Shown here in pieces: positions 22,079-32,350 of a stretch of 39,161 nt of DNA. The DNA comes from Neolecta irregularis DAH-3 (taxonomy: Eukaryota; Ascomycota; Neolectomycetes; Neolectales; Neolectaceae): contig LXFE01002180.1 in NCBI GenBank assembly GCA_001929475.1, forward strand, positions 1 through 39,161, in the 5' to 3' direction. The notes beneath the pieces are model-generated. The model was given only the letters and a program-made list of their open reading frames with translations, did not search any database and had not been told where the DNA came from. Within the stretch, counting starts at the first letter, position 1; every line of letters begins with the position of its first letter. The position numbers were made by a program, and so were the translations under genes.

Positions 22079-22345
22079 TTTCTTTAGTTAGGCGGTTTTG
22101 GCCTCAATGAGTTCAAATTTGTTCGATAACCGATATCCCGACGTCGGTCGAGATAATCATAATAATCCAAAAACTGATTAAATTATTTTTCTGTTTGAAA
22201 AGTATTCCAATCTAGGATTTGAGTTCAAATATTCTATTATATCTTGCTTTTGATAAATCAAATTAGTCGATGATACTGTGTTGATATCGGAACTACTAGA
22301 ACTTACAGAATCAAGCCACCAGGTTTCCATTTTTCGGAAACATCT

Positions 22346-24914
22346 ATGACAACTTTATTGAATCATAGCTTTGGATCTGAACTTAAGGTTTGAATACCAA
22401 GGAAATCAAATTGAACATCTGCAGGACGCATTCAAGCCCGTAGATGATTATCTTGCCAACGGTATCAAATGGCTTGATGAGGTTCAACAGTTCTATAGAG
22501 AGCGTTCCGCTATCGAAAAGGAGTACGCACATAAATTGGGAGCCTTGTCCAAGAGGTATTTTGATAAGAAAGGGAAGAAATCTGCCACTTTGTCAGTCGG
22601 AGACGACCCCAAAATCACAGCTGGTTCACTGGAAAGGTATCTCATGATAGGTACTACAAAATTTTACGGAATACAGCTCCTCCATGTCGACATGGTCGCA
22701 AATATTGAACGAGACACAAAACCTTGCCAATGAGCGAATGCAACTTTCGGAGGAATTGATAATCCAAGTCGCTGATCAACTCAAGGTCGCAAGTACAAAA
22801 GAGGATGACCTTAGAAAGAAGGTGTCTCTGCTATAATACTTTTGCTGACTCATCAGCATGTTGTATTTGTAGAGAAACTTTTCGAGGATAGGGACAAAGT
22901 TTATTCCGAAGTCAAGAAAGTATGAAGGGAAAAAAGACTTAACCCTTGCTTACTTTTGAGGCCAAGACGAAATACGATGAATATTGCCAATCTGTTGAGA
23001 GTAGCCGCCAGAAGGCAGACAAAGATCTGAATGATGTGTGCATACGATCCACTAGTTCGATTCATTGAATAGGAACGCGGACGGAAACACTTTCAAAAGC
23101 ATTTAGTCGAGATGAACAATCACAAAGTAACGACTGCTTCAGTATATCCTATCCTCACAAGTTAGAATATCTATCTCCTCAAAATCCACATTGCCAATCA
23201 ATTCAAGGCAAAATACTTCCATCACGATATTCCTATAACACTCGACAGTCTTCAAGATCTCAATGAATCTCGCATACGAACATTAAATGATGTTTTCACC
23301 TTGGCTGCAAATCTTGAACAAGACTGCATTTCAAGATCAGGGGAGCATCTACAAAGTGTGATATCAGCAGCGACTGCGAACACGCCAGACCTTGATTCTG
23401 AAATGTTCATAAAGCATAATTCTAGAGGCTGGAACGAACCGGAAGATTTTGCTTTCGAAGCCTGTGCTATTTGGCATGACAATGTATGTCCTTTATCGTT
23501 TTTTTCATTATTGTTAAAATTTCTTAGGATCAGATTGCTACAGATGAAAGTGCTGTTATCTTTCTACGAAATCTTATAAATAAATCCCGGGCCCAGTTAT
23601 CAGAAGTGAAAGGAACTGTGGAATCGAAGCAAAGGGAAATTGATGGACTCATAAAACTGAAGGTGAAATACGCCGAGAATCCTGCTTTAGGAAATGTGGA
23701 CGAAGTTACAAATGTGTGTATTACAGCCTGCCCATATATTGCTAATCTGATTAGAATCTTGTCGAGACTATCCATGCTACTGCTTTCCTAGAAAATAAGG
23801 CTTTAATCTTCGAGACAGAAATTGCTGTTATTACCGAAGCAGTCGAAGGTACTCCTCCAATTATTAATGGAGCCTCTTGATCAACCTCTAGACATCGACG
23901 CAGGCGCAAAACCCCACTCATTCAAAGCCACATCATTCACAATACCAACTGCTTGTGATTTTTGTAAAGGCACGATTTGGGGCTTATCCAGACATGGTGC
24001 TACCTGTCGTGGTATCTGAACTCACTTTGACGCTGTTTTCTAACTTTTGAAGAATGCAGTTATACCTGCCACACTAAATGTGAAATGCGAGTGCCTGCAT
24101 CATGTGCCGGCGAAAAAATGTCAAAGAAAGAAAGACAGGCGCAAAGAGAGACAATGGCTTCCGACACCGCTAGTTTGGCACGTAGTAATACTAATGAGTC
24201 GTTTTCAGGGACTGCCTACGGTTTCACCCATTCCAGCCTTATATTTTTCTCACGACTTAGCTAGCGTCAGTTCAATGACTGCGATGAATGGGTCTATCGG
24301 TGACAGAGAAAGGATAATTGGAAATGTGAGACATTCAGCTGTTACTCCTCCGCTCGATATGCACAAAGTCCCACCTCTGCTTAGTTCAAACCCCCGAAAG
24401 ATCACGAAAGCGAAGGTCTTGTTCGAATATGGTGCAATTTCGGGAATTATTATATTTGTCTAACTCCATGTAGAAGGAAACAGCAATGATGAATTGTCCG
24501 TAAAGGAGGGTGAAGAGATAACAGTATTGGAAGATGACGGTATGACAATCCTATCTATTCAAGCACTTATTTAGAGATGGTTCCGGGTGGGTGGAAGCAA
24601 GATCACAGTCCGGAAAACAGGGTATCGTTCCTGCTACTTATATCGAGTACATCAAATCCCGTCCCGACTCTATCGCTTCTTCAATTACAAAGAAGAAAGG
24701 GCCTACTGTTGCACCAAAACGCGGCGCCAAAAAGCTCAAATACATGAGGGCCTTGTTTGATTATGAAGCGCAGTCCAGCCTGGAAATTCCAATCCGAGAA
24801 GGTGATTTGATTCTTGTAACAGATGAGGACAGAGGGGATGGATGGACGGAGGGCGAAATTAACGGAGTCAAAGGTCAGTTTCCGACGAATTATGCGGAAT
24901 TTGTGAGCGGTTGA
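22346..24914 (+). CDS. bzz1: Bzz1-type F-BAR, C1 and double SH3 protein
   Basis: Membrane-binding adaptor of actin patches that activates the Las17/WASP pathway in endocytosis. Fourteen exons: 22346-22387, 22425-22636, 22677-22821, 22857-22919, 22961-23035, 23073-23126, 23166-23483, 23528-23713, 23755-23848, 23892-24011, 24053-24220, 24261-24431, 24474-24539, 24577-24914; 683 aa. Domain order: FCH/F-BAR from residue 15 (DAFKPVDDYLANGIKWLDE, RSAIEKEYAHKL), a zinc-binding C1 domain (HSFKATSFTIPTACDFC...ECSYTCHTKCE), then SH3-1 (KVLFEYEGNSNDELSVKEG) and SH3-2 (MRALFDYEAQ...FPTNYAEFV). All thirteen introns are 35-44 nt and join in phase. Confidence 0.95.
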
Positions 24915-25060
24915 GGGCTTTTGCGGATGGTTTCTTCGGTTAATGGTGTTCAGGATGGTGTTTTCTTTTTATTCCTCCTACCTTGAAATATAGACTTTCT
25001 GGTAGCGTCACTGAACAATGTCATTTCTGTTCAGTACCGAGTAGTCTCTTGATGATATCT

Positions 25061-25388
25061 CTACACGAAGTGAATCATATAAATCTGAACTCTATGCCTA
25101 AAGAACAAGAGGCGCAGGTACAATTCCGATTGTGGGTAGAGTTCATCCCAGACCATAAATAGGTAATTAGATAAGGAGGTCATCTGTACATCAAATGGGA
25201 TGAGAGGATCACTTTTTGAAACCTTGTACCCTGAATTATCTAACATCTTTTGTATGTCTACGAGGCCTCCATAGCGCCACGACTTCCAGAGCTTGTTAAG
25301 AGAAGCTAACATGGGCAAATGTCAAAGTCGGAAAAGGTAGTTTACATTGTTCGATATTTAAACATGTATGTAGTTGTTTTTGCGCCAT
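25061..25388 (-). CDS. Small unknown protein, 95 aa
   Basis: Exons 25388-25346 and 25305-25061 with a 40-nt intron give 95 aa. The sequence is rich in aromatic and basic residues (NKLWKSWRYGGLVDIQKM, NYLFMVWDELYPQSELYLRL). No signal peptide or clear membrane helix, and no family recognised. The ATG lies 57 bases downstream of the DUF1774 gene's stop on the same strand, so it could be an independent small gene or part of that transcript. It converges on BZZ1. Confidence 0.4.
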
Positions 25389-25444
25389 TCACTTATTTTT
25401 GCTCTTTGAAGCTTTGGTAGTAAATAATGCCTATCTAATCAGAA

Positions 25445-26279
25445 TCACTGGAAAAATTAAAAAGAACATACCTTGACTCCAAGTGCGGCAGAAAGCCCAG
25501 CAATTATGAAGCACGAGATATCCTGATACTGCACAAGTGACAGATGTTTTTGTTCAACGCCGAGGACGGCGAAGTGAAGCGCAATAACAAATCTCAATAC
25601 AGAATCATGATATAAGGACGACAACGCAAGAGCTGCTAATCCAGCGACCCATGTTGTGGGCAATACTCTGTCTCCTCTTAAAAGTTGAGGGAATGCTATG
25701 GCACCATTGTGCAAAACATCCTAGATTGTTCAATATCATTCAGCAGATCTCCACCCACCATCATCGTAATTGACAGGAAAAACCGGACAGGAAGATGATT
25801 CTGAATCCAAGATCGCGTCGACGGCGTAGGATCTTTCCTATGCAGGCTTGTATAGGCACTGAACAGGTTCAAGAGATTTAAAAGTATGACTGTTTCTGAG
25901 ATAACAAATTCCTTTTTGAGCTGGAGTATCAATAACAGTCGAGAAAGGTTAGACACACCCACGCAAGAGTCCAGAACCCCTTCAAAACATGCGCTAAGAT
26001 AAACGTGTATCCTATCGCTCCACTAGCTGGTCCAATGACTTTGATATTGTTCGACCAAAGGGCATTCAGGTATCCAAGCTGCAACAGATACAAAGCGCCC
26101 CAAAAAGCAACAATATATTGTGGAGTCCGAGTGAATACAGTTGGGTATGGATCTCCGACTGTGGCCAAGCGAGGACCATAGTAAATATTGGCGCAAAAAG
26201 ATGCAGCAAGAGCTAGGGTTGATAAGACACAAAGTCTTGCAATCCTTTGCTGTGATGGAAGTGCGGCTTTAGGAAGCAT
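25445..26279 (-). CDS. Multi-pass fungal membrane protein, DUF1774-like
   Basis: Exons 26279-25959, 25920-25759, 25720-25472 and the final stop-codon exon 25447-25445 give 244 aa. At least six hydrophobic segments are visible: LCVLSTLALAASFCANI, AFWGALYLLQLGYL, SGAIGYTFILAHVLKGFW, ISETVILLNLLNLFSAY, VAGLAALALSSLY and ISCFIIAGLSAALGV. The LLQLGY block before an Asn-rich loop and the NLLNL helix fit my memory of the DUF1774 family of unknown function. The last intron is placed so that only TGA remains in the final exon; reading through the donor would give a different short tail. The ATG at 26279 is the first in frame. Confidence 0.65.
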
Positions 26280-27537
26280 ATTGTGTTTGTGGGGGAATGC
26301 CCGATCCGCTGAGGAAGGTAAAGAGCCTGGGGGCAATGACGTCAGGTTTTGTCAGGAAAACGTATCAACACAAGTTCCGAGTCACAAAGCTCTGAGACAC
26401 CACGTAATTGTCTCAGGACGAAATTTAACACATGAGCTTCTAAGTATCGGATGAGTAAGAGAAAACCTTCGAGATTTTGCACAGCTGATGGTTGATATTA
26501 GGTCGAGTTTTCTCTGTACGGTCCCTAATCCCAGGAAGTACTGGGCTATACAAAACTAAAATACCATGCGGAATTGAATGAATCAAGAATCAGAACGACT
26601 GAAATAAAAATAATCACCAGTTATAAACAAGGAAATAGGTGGTATTCTTATCCTTTTTTCCAAGGGAATTTTGCAAGAAGTGTGGTAGTCACAAAGAGCA
26701 GTGTTGTAATCAATAATCAATATTGATTGACATTATTGAATATTGAATTATTGAACATTCGATATCGATATCAATAAGGATCAGTGCTCGGAATACCCCA
26801 TGTCAGCACGCGACCTTGGGGCGGGTGCTGGTAGGGACTTAGGTTGTGTATTCTGCCATAGGTACCTCAAGTAAAGTAACTTCGTATATTGGATATCGGG
26901 GTTGAGTCTAGTAAGCTAGTCCAGTTAGACATTACTTATATACAGACTCAGTGTAAGTTTAACGCCAGAAGTTACAAATATGACCAAGTAATATTTCTAT
27001 TGTAACACAGGCTAGGTATAACTATATACTCCGCTTCTTATGCCTGGCCCGTAATGGCCGTAATATTAACAAAAGCCTGGTTACTGTATTGGTAAGGTAT
27101 ACCGGTTGGGTATATCCTTGCACTCAGCACATGTGCTTGTTTCATTAGAATCGAGTACCCACACCCCATCCCGGGGTGAATCCCAATCCATCCACTCCAC
27201 CCGCTTAATTTTTTAACTTGAGTCTCCAACTCATTGAATTGGCGGCTATAACACCTGCAATCATGTCATATAAATAATCTTTAGCTCAGCAAAGAAAATG
27301 ATAACAGATACTCGCGACTGCCTAAAGCCTGCTATTGTAGATACAAGCATGGTATGGAGAAGGATATTTTTATTAGAGGTAGATTAGCCTAAACCCGATT
27401 AAGCCATACTCCCGGGGTGGGGTGGGAATGGGTATTCGGAGCACGGCGGCCTCCTTTAAAGGCCTGAGATATGCTAAACTGAAAACTTTTTAAGTCCCTT
27501 TCTCCCTTGCATGCTTGTAATCGAATCTACAAACAAA
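26280..27537. other. AT-rich, repeat-bearing spacer
   Basis: No gene is supported. The stretch has AT-rich palindromes (aatcaatattgatt at 26715-26728; gatatcgatatc at 26761-26772). It also has a decayed LTR-like repeat from 26801 and a pair of imperfectly inverted CCC/GGG-rich words at 27152-27178 and 27411-27439. Short frames in the LTR area are relics or chance. It marks the start of a repeat-containing interval reaching about 32.3 kb. Confidence 0.55.
26801..26965 (-). mobile_element. Decayed LTR-like repeat, minus orientation
   Basis: The stretch beginning tgtcagcacgcgaccttgg is clearly homologous, in inverted orientation, to 31170-31318. Shared words include ccttgggg, gggtgc, tagggac, taggttg, gtattctgc, taggtac, aagtaaagtaact, ggatatc/agatatc and tagtccag, in the same order and spacing, ending at a reversed TATATAAG. 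The copy carries more A and T than its partner. The outer end starts TG, as LTR termini do. The inner boundary is not resolved and may extend to about 27.4 kb. Confidence 0.65.
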
Positions 27538-27960
27538 ATGCAGCTGCTCCTGATCCTGACCAGTCTTGTTTTCCTATGTGCTTCGAATTCCAGCCCACCT
27601 CCTGAACAATTTTACCTCATACCGACATCCGAACACTGTTGTCTACAGGCCGATGACAGCTGGAACCTGGTATGTGTTCCTCAAGGTCCATCGGCGCTCT
27701 TTTTTCTTTTCAATAACCATCTGCACATTAAGAACAAAGATGGGAGGGCTCATGCGTTTATTAATAGCGATAAACGAGTCACATTCAGCTGGACCCGGGC
27801 AGGAATAAATTCTGGACAGACAACTATAGACCATGTCACATATTTAAGAATGAACGGCAGCCCTGATTTCTATCTCTGTGGCACAGATCAGACCATATAT
27901 ATTGCATCTGAAAGGGATCACTGCATGATGATTCAACTGAAGATCATTGTGCCACCGTAG
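27538..27960 (+). CDS. Small secreted protein, unknown
   Basis: Single exon from the ATG at 27538, 140 aa. Residues 1-20 form a clear signal peptide (MQLLLILTSLVFLCA then polar SNSS). The mature part of about 120 residues contains several Cys (HCC, NLVC, FYLC, DHC) and beta-rich words (FFLFNNHLHIKNKDG, VTFSWTRAG, VTYLRMNG). An in-frame ATG at 27511 would bury the signal, so 27538 is preferred. The pattern of strands and the final charged-hydrophobic QLKIIV strand resemble the secreted protein at 35074, perhaps a beta-sandwich or trefoil fold. It lies beside an LTR-like repeat, a common setting for effector or cell-surface genes. Confidence 0.6.
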   Translation: MQLLLILTSLVFLCASNSSPPPEQFYLIPTSEHCCLQADDSWNLVCVPQGPSALFFLFNNHLHIKNKDGRAHAFINSDKRVTFSWTRAGINSGQTTIDHVTYLRMNGSPDFYLCGTDQTIYIASERDHCMMIQLKIIVPP

Positions 27961-28160
27961 GATTCGCCCATGACTGTCAAATACTGATTCACTAGCACTT
28001 CGTGACGACATGAAATTTCAACTCTAAATGCTGGGTAGTTCTAGGTCTGTTGCAAAAAATCTGTTTTATTTTTTTCACAGTCGCAAGAATATGAACCTTG
28101 ATTATGGCTGAACTAGCATCCTCGAGCTTTATGCTAGGAAAATACATATCTGGAGTACAA

Positions 28161-28850
28161 ATGTTTCTATTCACTGTGTTCACTGTTGCGCAATTGAATA
28201 ATTCCAAACAATTCACACAATCCATGCCTCATAATTTCTGTTATGTATTTGACCGAAATGGCACACAAGCTGAAACATCGTCGTTTAAGTTTACACCATA
28301 TGCATTTGCTGATATGAGATGTGGTAGGCATGCCGATGAACTTGGGTTGGATTAGAAACAGTCGCCGCCAATATGGCTGCAAATGCAGAATGTCTGAGCA
28401 GCAGCAGTCTGCATTTCCTGTTGCGGTAGACATCACATTGTGTAGCAGAAAGTGCCAGGTACTACTGTCTACCTGTTTCTTTAATGATATATTTGAAAAT
28501 GATGGTCCAGTCAACGAGCGCATAGTATTACAGCTATACTCCGTATACCTTTCGAGATATTATGGAGCCCTATCAAGCACACTTTTGGAAGAGCAAGTAG
28601 ATTGTAAACAGATATGTTTACCACATGGCATGGAGCTGACCCTATGGATGGAGAAGCAATGGCTAGCAAGGAATGTTACAGACATAAGCCCACCTCTACG
28701 TTGGCTGGTCCCAGGCTCAATACAGTTTGGTTAATAATTGCCTACCGTTACACAAGATCCCAGTGTCCGGATGTTTCAACAGTATCCGTTTCCATAGATA
28801 AGAGAAGCTCTGCAAGTAGCTATTTCAGTTCTTGTTCGTATCGCCGCTAA
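28161..28850 (+). CDS. Possible multi-exon secreted protein or pseudogene
   Basis: A tentative model uses exons 28161-28323, 28356-28425, 28459-28474, 28526 to about 28597, and about 28668-28850. The beginning (MFLFTVFTVAQLNNS) could be a weak signal peptide. Later parts read NFCYVFDRNGT, TVAANMAANAECLSSSS, YYSYTPYTFRDIMEPYQ and KECYRHKPTSTLAGP. Joints are in phase, but the fourth intron (about 70 nt) is longer than normal here and several alternatives exist. No family is recognised. It could equally be a decayed member of the secreted family next door. Confidence 0.28.
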
Positions 28851-28918
28851 TCAAACCAAATAAGCAGAATTAGTGCAGTTATTTGCATATATAATACATT
28901 CACATCAAGTGACATTTC

Positions 28919-30604
28919 TTAGGTTGGGTTATAAGTTAGATAGTCTGAAGTTTCCGCGGCTTCATATTCCTTAATGACATCTTCAACAACAACTCTGCAC
29001 AATCAACGTTACAGAGGTAGAAAGGAAATACCTTGACACATCAAATTCCTCAAGACCGTCCGTAAACATCGGTTCCTTTTTGTATTGATCCAAAAAGGCA
29101 TTCCGTTTCTTAAGTTTGTCATACTGGTCTGCTAAACGCCTAATAACCTTTCTGGTCAGCTGGGAGATATTAGAAGGAAACCGAAGATATGCTTGTATGA
29201 TTAGCTAGCATCAAACCACTCACACGATGATTTGTCTGGATATACGGCGATTTCTTGGTAAGCGCGACCTGAATGCTTGCTGGACCCCAAGGAATAAAGT
29301 TGGCCATTTTTCGTTCCCGAATTCGTAGGAGCGATTTGTGGACCTAATGGATTAATGGGACCAAATAAGCAACATACATCTCCAGGCTCAACGTCTCCTT
29401 GAATAATGTTAAGAATGGAAATGTAGCAAGACTTCTTCTCTTCCTTTTCTTTGGCCCAAACCATGCGATTTTTAGGTTGCAACAGACGGCGCATGACATC
29501 CAAGACTGTTGTCTTTCTGATTGCCTGAGTCTAAATCGTCATACAACGGAAAACAAGAGTTGTAGTTACTCTATCTGACTCTGCGACGCTAAATGGAGTG
29601 TACGATGTAGTTAAAAAGTGACATTTAGGCGTAGGTATCAGTGATGCCATCATCCCTACCAAGTCGTTGTTCATGTATCCCGGGTACCGTAACGGTGTAG
29701 TACTAGCAGACATGATTGTCGATACCTATGTCTATAAGGTCTCGTATGAGTGGATCAAATTCATACTAGTTGATTTGTCTGAGCGAAGGAGGGATTTGGT
29801 ACATGTAATTTATCCGCGGCAATGCGATTTAGAGCAGCGTTATCTAGAACGACCTAGTCCTCAGAATAGTTAATGAAATACTATACCACACAGTCCGCAT
29901 TTAGAGTCAGACGTTTCAGTGTCAACATACTGTTATACGGTTGAACAACAACGTCCGAGACTTGTTGACTTGCTGGAAATACAGAGTACGTCTGAATGAG
30001 TTTCTTTGCATAGCGATCGTTAAGGCGTTCCAGGAAGAAAGAGCCGAGCCCAGATCCGGTTCCGCCAGCAATAGAATGTAGTACTGTGAATCCCTAATAT
30101 AAAACTATGGTAAGAGGGTGAGATATACCTCCAACGAATCGGTCCCTTCAGCTTCTCTATCAATCATCTCCAAAATTTCTTCAGATACTTTTTCTGCTGA
30201 AGAATAGCCCGCAGCCCAATTGTTCCCTGCACCACCACCATCTTTAGAGATGTATATATTCTCCGGATTGTAAATCTTTGCGTATGGTCCAGTCTGAATC
30301 GCATGTATAACCTGGTCTTTAAAGACTGGGTCGCGATCTGTCACATACTCTCGGCTCCAAATCCACTAGAATGGCTCTAGGCACGTATCTTGTATCATCT
30401 GACTATTAATTAGCTCGACAATATATCAATTGTCCTCCGCACTTGATAAAAAAACACATCTTTTCGATCATTTCCTTCAGTCGCGAAATCTTCCAAGTTT
30501 CCATCCTGCGCAATCCCGTGTTCAAGACATAACTGCTGCCAAAACTCTGAACCCACCTGATTCCCGCATTGTCCAAATTGGAGCGTGATCTGCGAACGTG
30601 GCAT
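28919..30604 (-). CDS. TUBG: Gamma-tubulin
   Basis: Microtubule-nucleating tubulin of the spindle pole body. Exons in coding order: 30604-30443, 30402-30349, 30311-30129, 30093-29887, 29853-29767, 29725-29570, 29524-29378, 29343-29182, 29159-29032, 28994-28919; 453 aa. Gamma-specific words are [49 protein letters not shown], the GTP loop [61 protein letters not shown] and [12 protein letters not shown]. Introns are 33-45 nt, except intron 8 (29181-29160), which must be 22 nt if the conserved flanking protein is kept. It sits between the two LTR-like repeats but shows no other decay. Confidence 0.93.
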
Positions 30605-31500
30605 CGATTATATTGATTTATTGTCGAGTTATAGTGAAACGGCAGACGCCTCTGAAGGGTATTCAACTACAAAGATACAGGAACCCCTAATTATATGACG
30701 ATATAGTATGTAATGCTGCTGTAATACACTGCAGGAATATGATTTTGTGTAAAGATACTCAGTTGTGGTAATGCAGGGAGAGTGTGGGGACTTGTCATGT
30801 CCCCATACTAACGCGAATCCTCGGGCCGCCACAGTTACCAACCCAACCTTTGGGGGGTAACTCAAGGAACTGACAAGAGAAGCCGCCAGTGTCATAGCCT
30901 CGGGCCTCCAGGGTAGTCATCGGACTTGCCACCGAGTAGGTCACAAGGAGGCAAAGAGGCAAATGATGATAGTGTGCATATGTGCTGATTTGTATCTAAG
31001 TAGCGCCTAACCTGACTAGCGGGGAGGCTTTCACTTTCAGCATTGCGTTCCTATCTCGCACCTCGCCAGTCTCTCCCACCTCGGGCTCCTGCCCCGCCTT
31101 TCCTGTCCCGCCCGCCTTCCGTCCCGCTAGTCCCTGTCCAGCCCGTGCCTCCTCTCCCATCCTGCCTGCCTCGCCTATATAAGTAGAGTCCAGCTGGACT
31201 AGTTGACTAGGCTTAAACTTGATATCTAATATATATAGTTACTTTACTTAGTACCTACAGCAGAATACCCAACCTACGTCCCTACTGCACCCACCCCAAG
31301 GTTGTGTGCTTACACACTCCCTCATAATTTCAAATGGAAGGGAGCATCAGAGGTTTTGAGATAAGAAATTGTTTCATTATCTCAGGAAGAGAATATTTAT
31401 CATATCCAAACGATTTCAGCGAGAAAGTGACGAGTAAAAATCCTTTTCGAAAAATCTCGAATGGGTGTGAAGCACGCATGGTGTAACCGGATGTTGTAGG
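30605..31500. other. GC-richer repeat region upstream of gamma-tubulin
   Basis: The first 180 bases presumably hold the gamma-tubulin promoter. From about 30783 the base composition changes to GC-rich, with a ggggacttgtcatgtcccc hairpin and CCCGCC/CCTGCC-rich sequence near 31060-31165, running into the LTR-like repeat. I see no coding gene. Confidence 0.5.
30783..31318 (+). mobile_element. LTR-like repeat (probable solo LTR), plus orientation
   Basis: The right end (about 31170-31318) matches the inverted sequence at 26801-26965 in order and spacing. A TATATAA box at 31176-31182 lies upstream of the conserved part, as expected of an LTR promoter, and the right terminus is ...gcttacaca, ending in CA. 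A TG-start at 30783 (tgtggggac) is a candidate left end, but the flanking five bases do not form an obvious target-site duplication, so the left boundary is uncertain. No internal retrotransposon genes are visible in the window. Confidence 0.55.
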
Positions 31501-31504
31501 GGGT

Positions 31505-32090
31505 TTATAGGATTGAATAGGTTGTTGATTGTTTATTGGTGAGCACAGTCATACTTGGCTTTCGATTTCTTGGGTCATCAAGACCTAGAAACAGAAAGAT
31601 ATTAATACAGTTGGCTATGGACGAACAGAAAAGAGCAGCCCTTCTTATTAGCTGCCAGCGGCGGGCTGGTATCAAACGGAAGAAGTACATAGCGGTAGGA
31701 GCGAAAATGGGAATAGAAAAGACAAAGGATAACCATCCCATAGCAGCCAAACTGCCTAGCAATGTACTAGCCTCCCTGGAACAGGAAGTAATTTAGTAGA
31801 TAAACAACCGGAATTGGAAGAGGGAAAGGAGGGGAAATTCTGGAAGCAGCCAAACTGCCCAGCAGCATGACTGCCCCTCAGAATGGGCATTTCAGGAGTG
31901 GAGAATCGGGAAAGGAAGGGGATACGCCAATATCTTTTAGACCAGCCAGATTAGGGAGGTTGATGGTGATTCGTGAATTTGATGGGGAGGGAGAGCGGTT
32001 GGGTAGATTTCTTGGGAATCCTCTGATGTTGACCATGCCACAGGTGTTTTGGCTTATCCGTATTATTCCAGCGCTCATGACAATAAAATA
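31505..32090 (-). CDS. Possible small membrane protein over degenerate repeats
   Basis: A minus-strand frame ending near 31505 reads hydrophobic protein (LLGSLAAMGWLSFVFSIPIF, then AMYFFRLIPARRW and CINIFLFLGLDD). A candidate phase-0 intron (gttgtt...ccagggag, with a tactaaat branch) joins it to an upstream ATG exon (MLLGSLAAS...PLPIP) near 31869, giving a two-helix protein of about 105 aa. The two exon starts share the words LLGSLAA because the DNA here is repeated every 100 bp or so. Further upstream a frame from an ATG near 32078 (MSAGIIRIS) may belong to it. All boundaries are tentative. Confidence 0.35.
31735..31990. repeat. Degenerate ~100-bp tandem repeats
   Basis: The phrase gcagccaaactgcc occurs at about 31743 and 31846, with a weaker accagccagattag at about 31941. 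Each is preceded or followed by related ggaaagga/gggaaagg purine-rich words. This suggests three diverged units of about 100 bp. The repeats coincide with the possible membrane-protein frame on the minus strand. Confidence 0.55.
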
Positions 32091-32350
32091 AATAGTTCAG
32101 GAAATAAGAAGGAAAATAGAAAGAGAATGCTCAAGATATCCTGAAAATAGAAAACCATATGAATTTCTCAGATGATGGCTGGCCTTAATATGTATGAATG
32201 ATTCCTCGAACTGACGCCAAATTTCTCGCACTCTGCCGTTAACTGCTATTCTATTTTTATAGCCTAAGCAGAATCCTAGCGTTTAAGCACAATACCGAAG
32301 ACTGAAACGAAAATTTATTCAGCCATTAGCAATCCTTCAATCTTGCTATA

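Noticed and set aside
24421..24476. Apparent GA-AG intron in the first SH3 domain of BZZ1
   Set aside because: A canonical GT donor eight bases earlier (gtgcaa at 24432) gives LFEYEGNSNDELS in phase, a standard SH3 start.
27038..27229. 63-aa minus-strand ORF with WIGIHPGMGCGYSIL
   Set aside because: It lies in the decayed repeat region, begins at a site without supporting context, and has no splice partners or recognised domain.
28098..28523. Minus-strand 118-aa ORF as the real gene at 28.2-28.5 kb
   Set aside because: It has no start context or splice-consistent extension and shows no conserved motif; the plus-strand exon chain is slightly more protein-like, though still weak.
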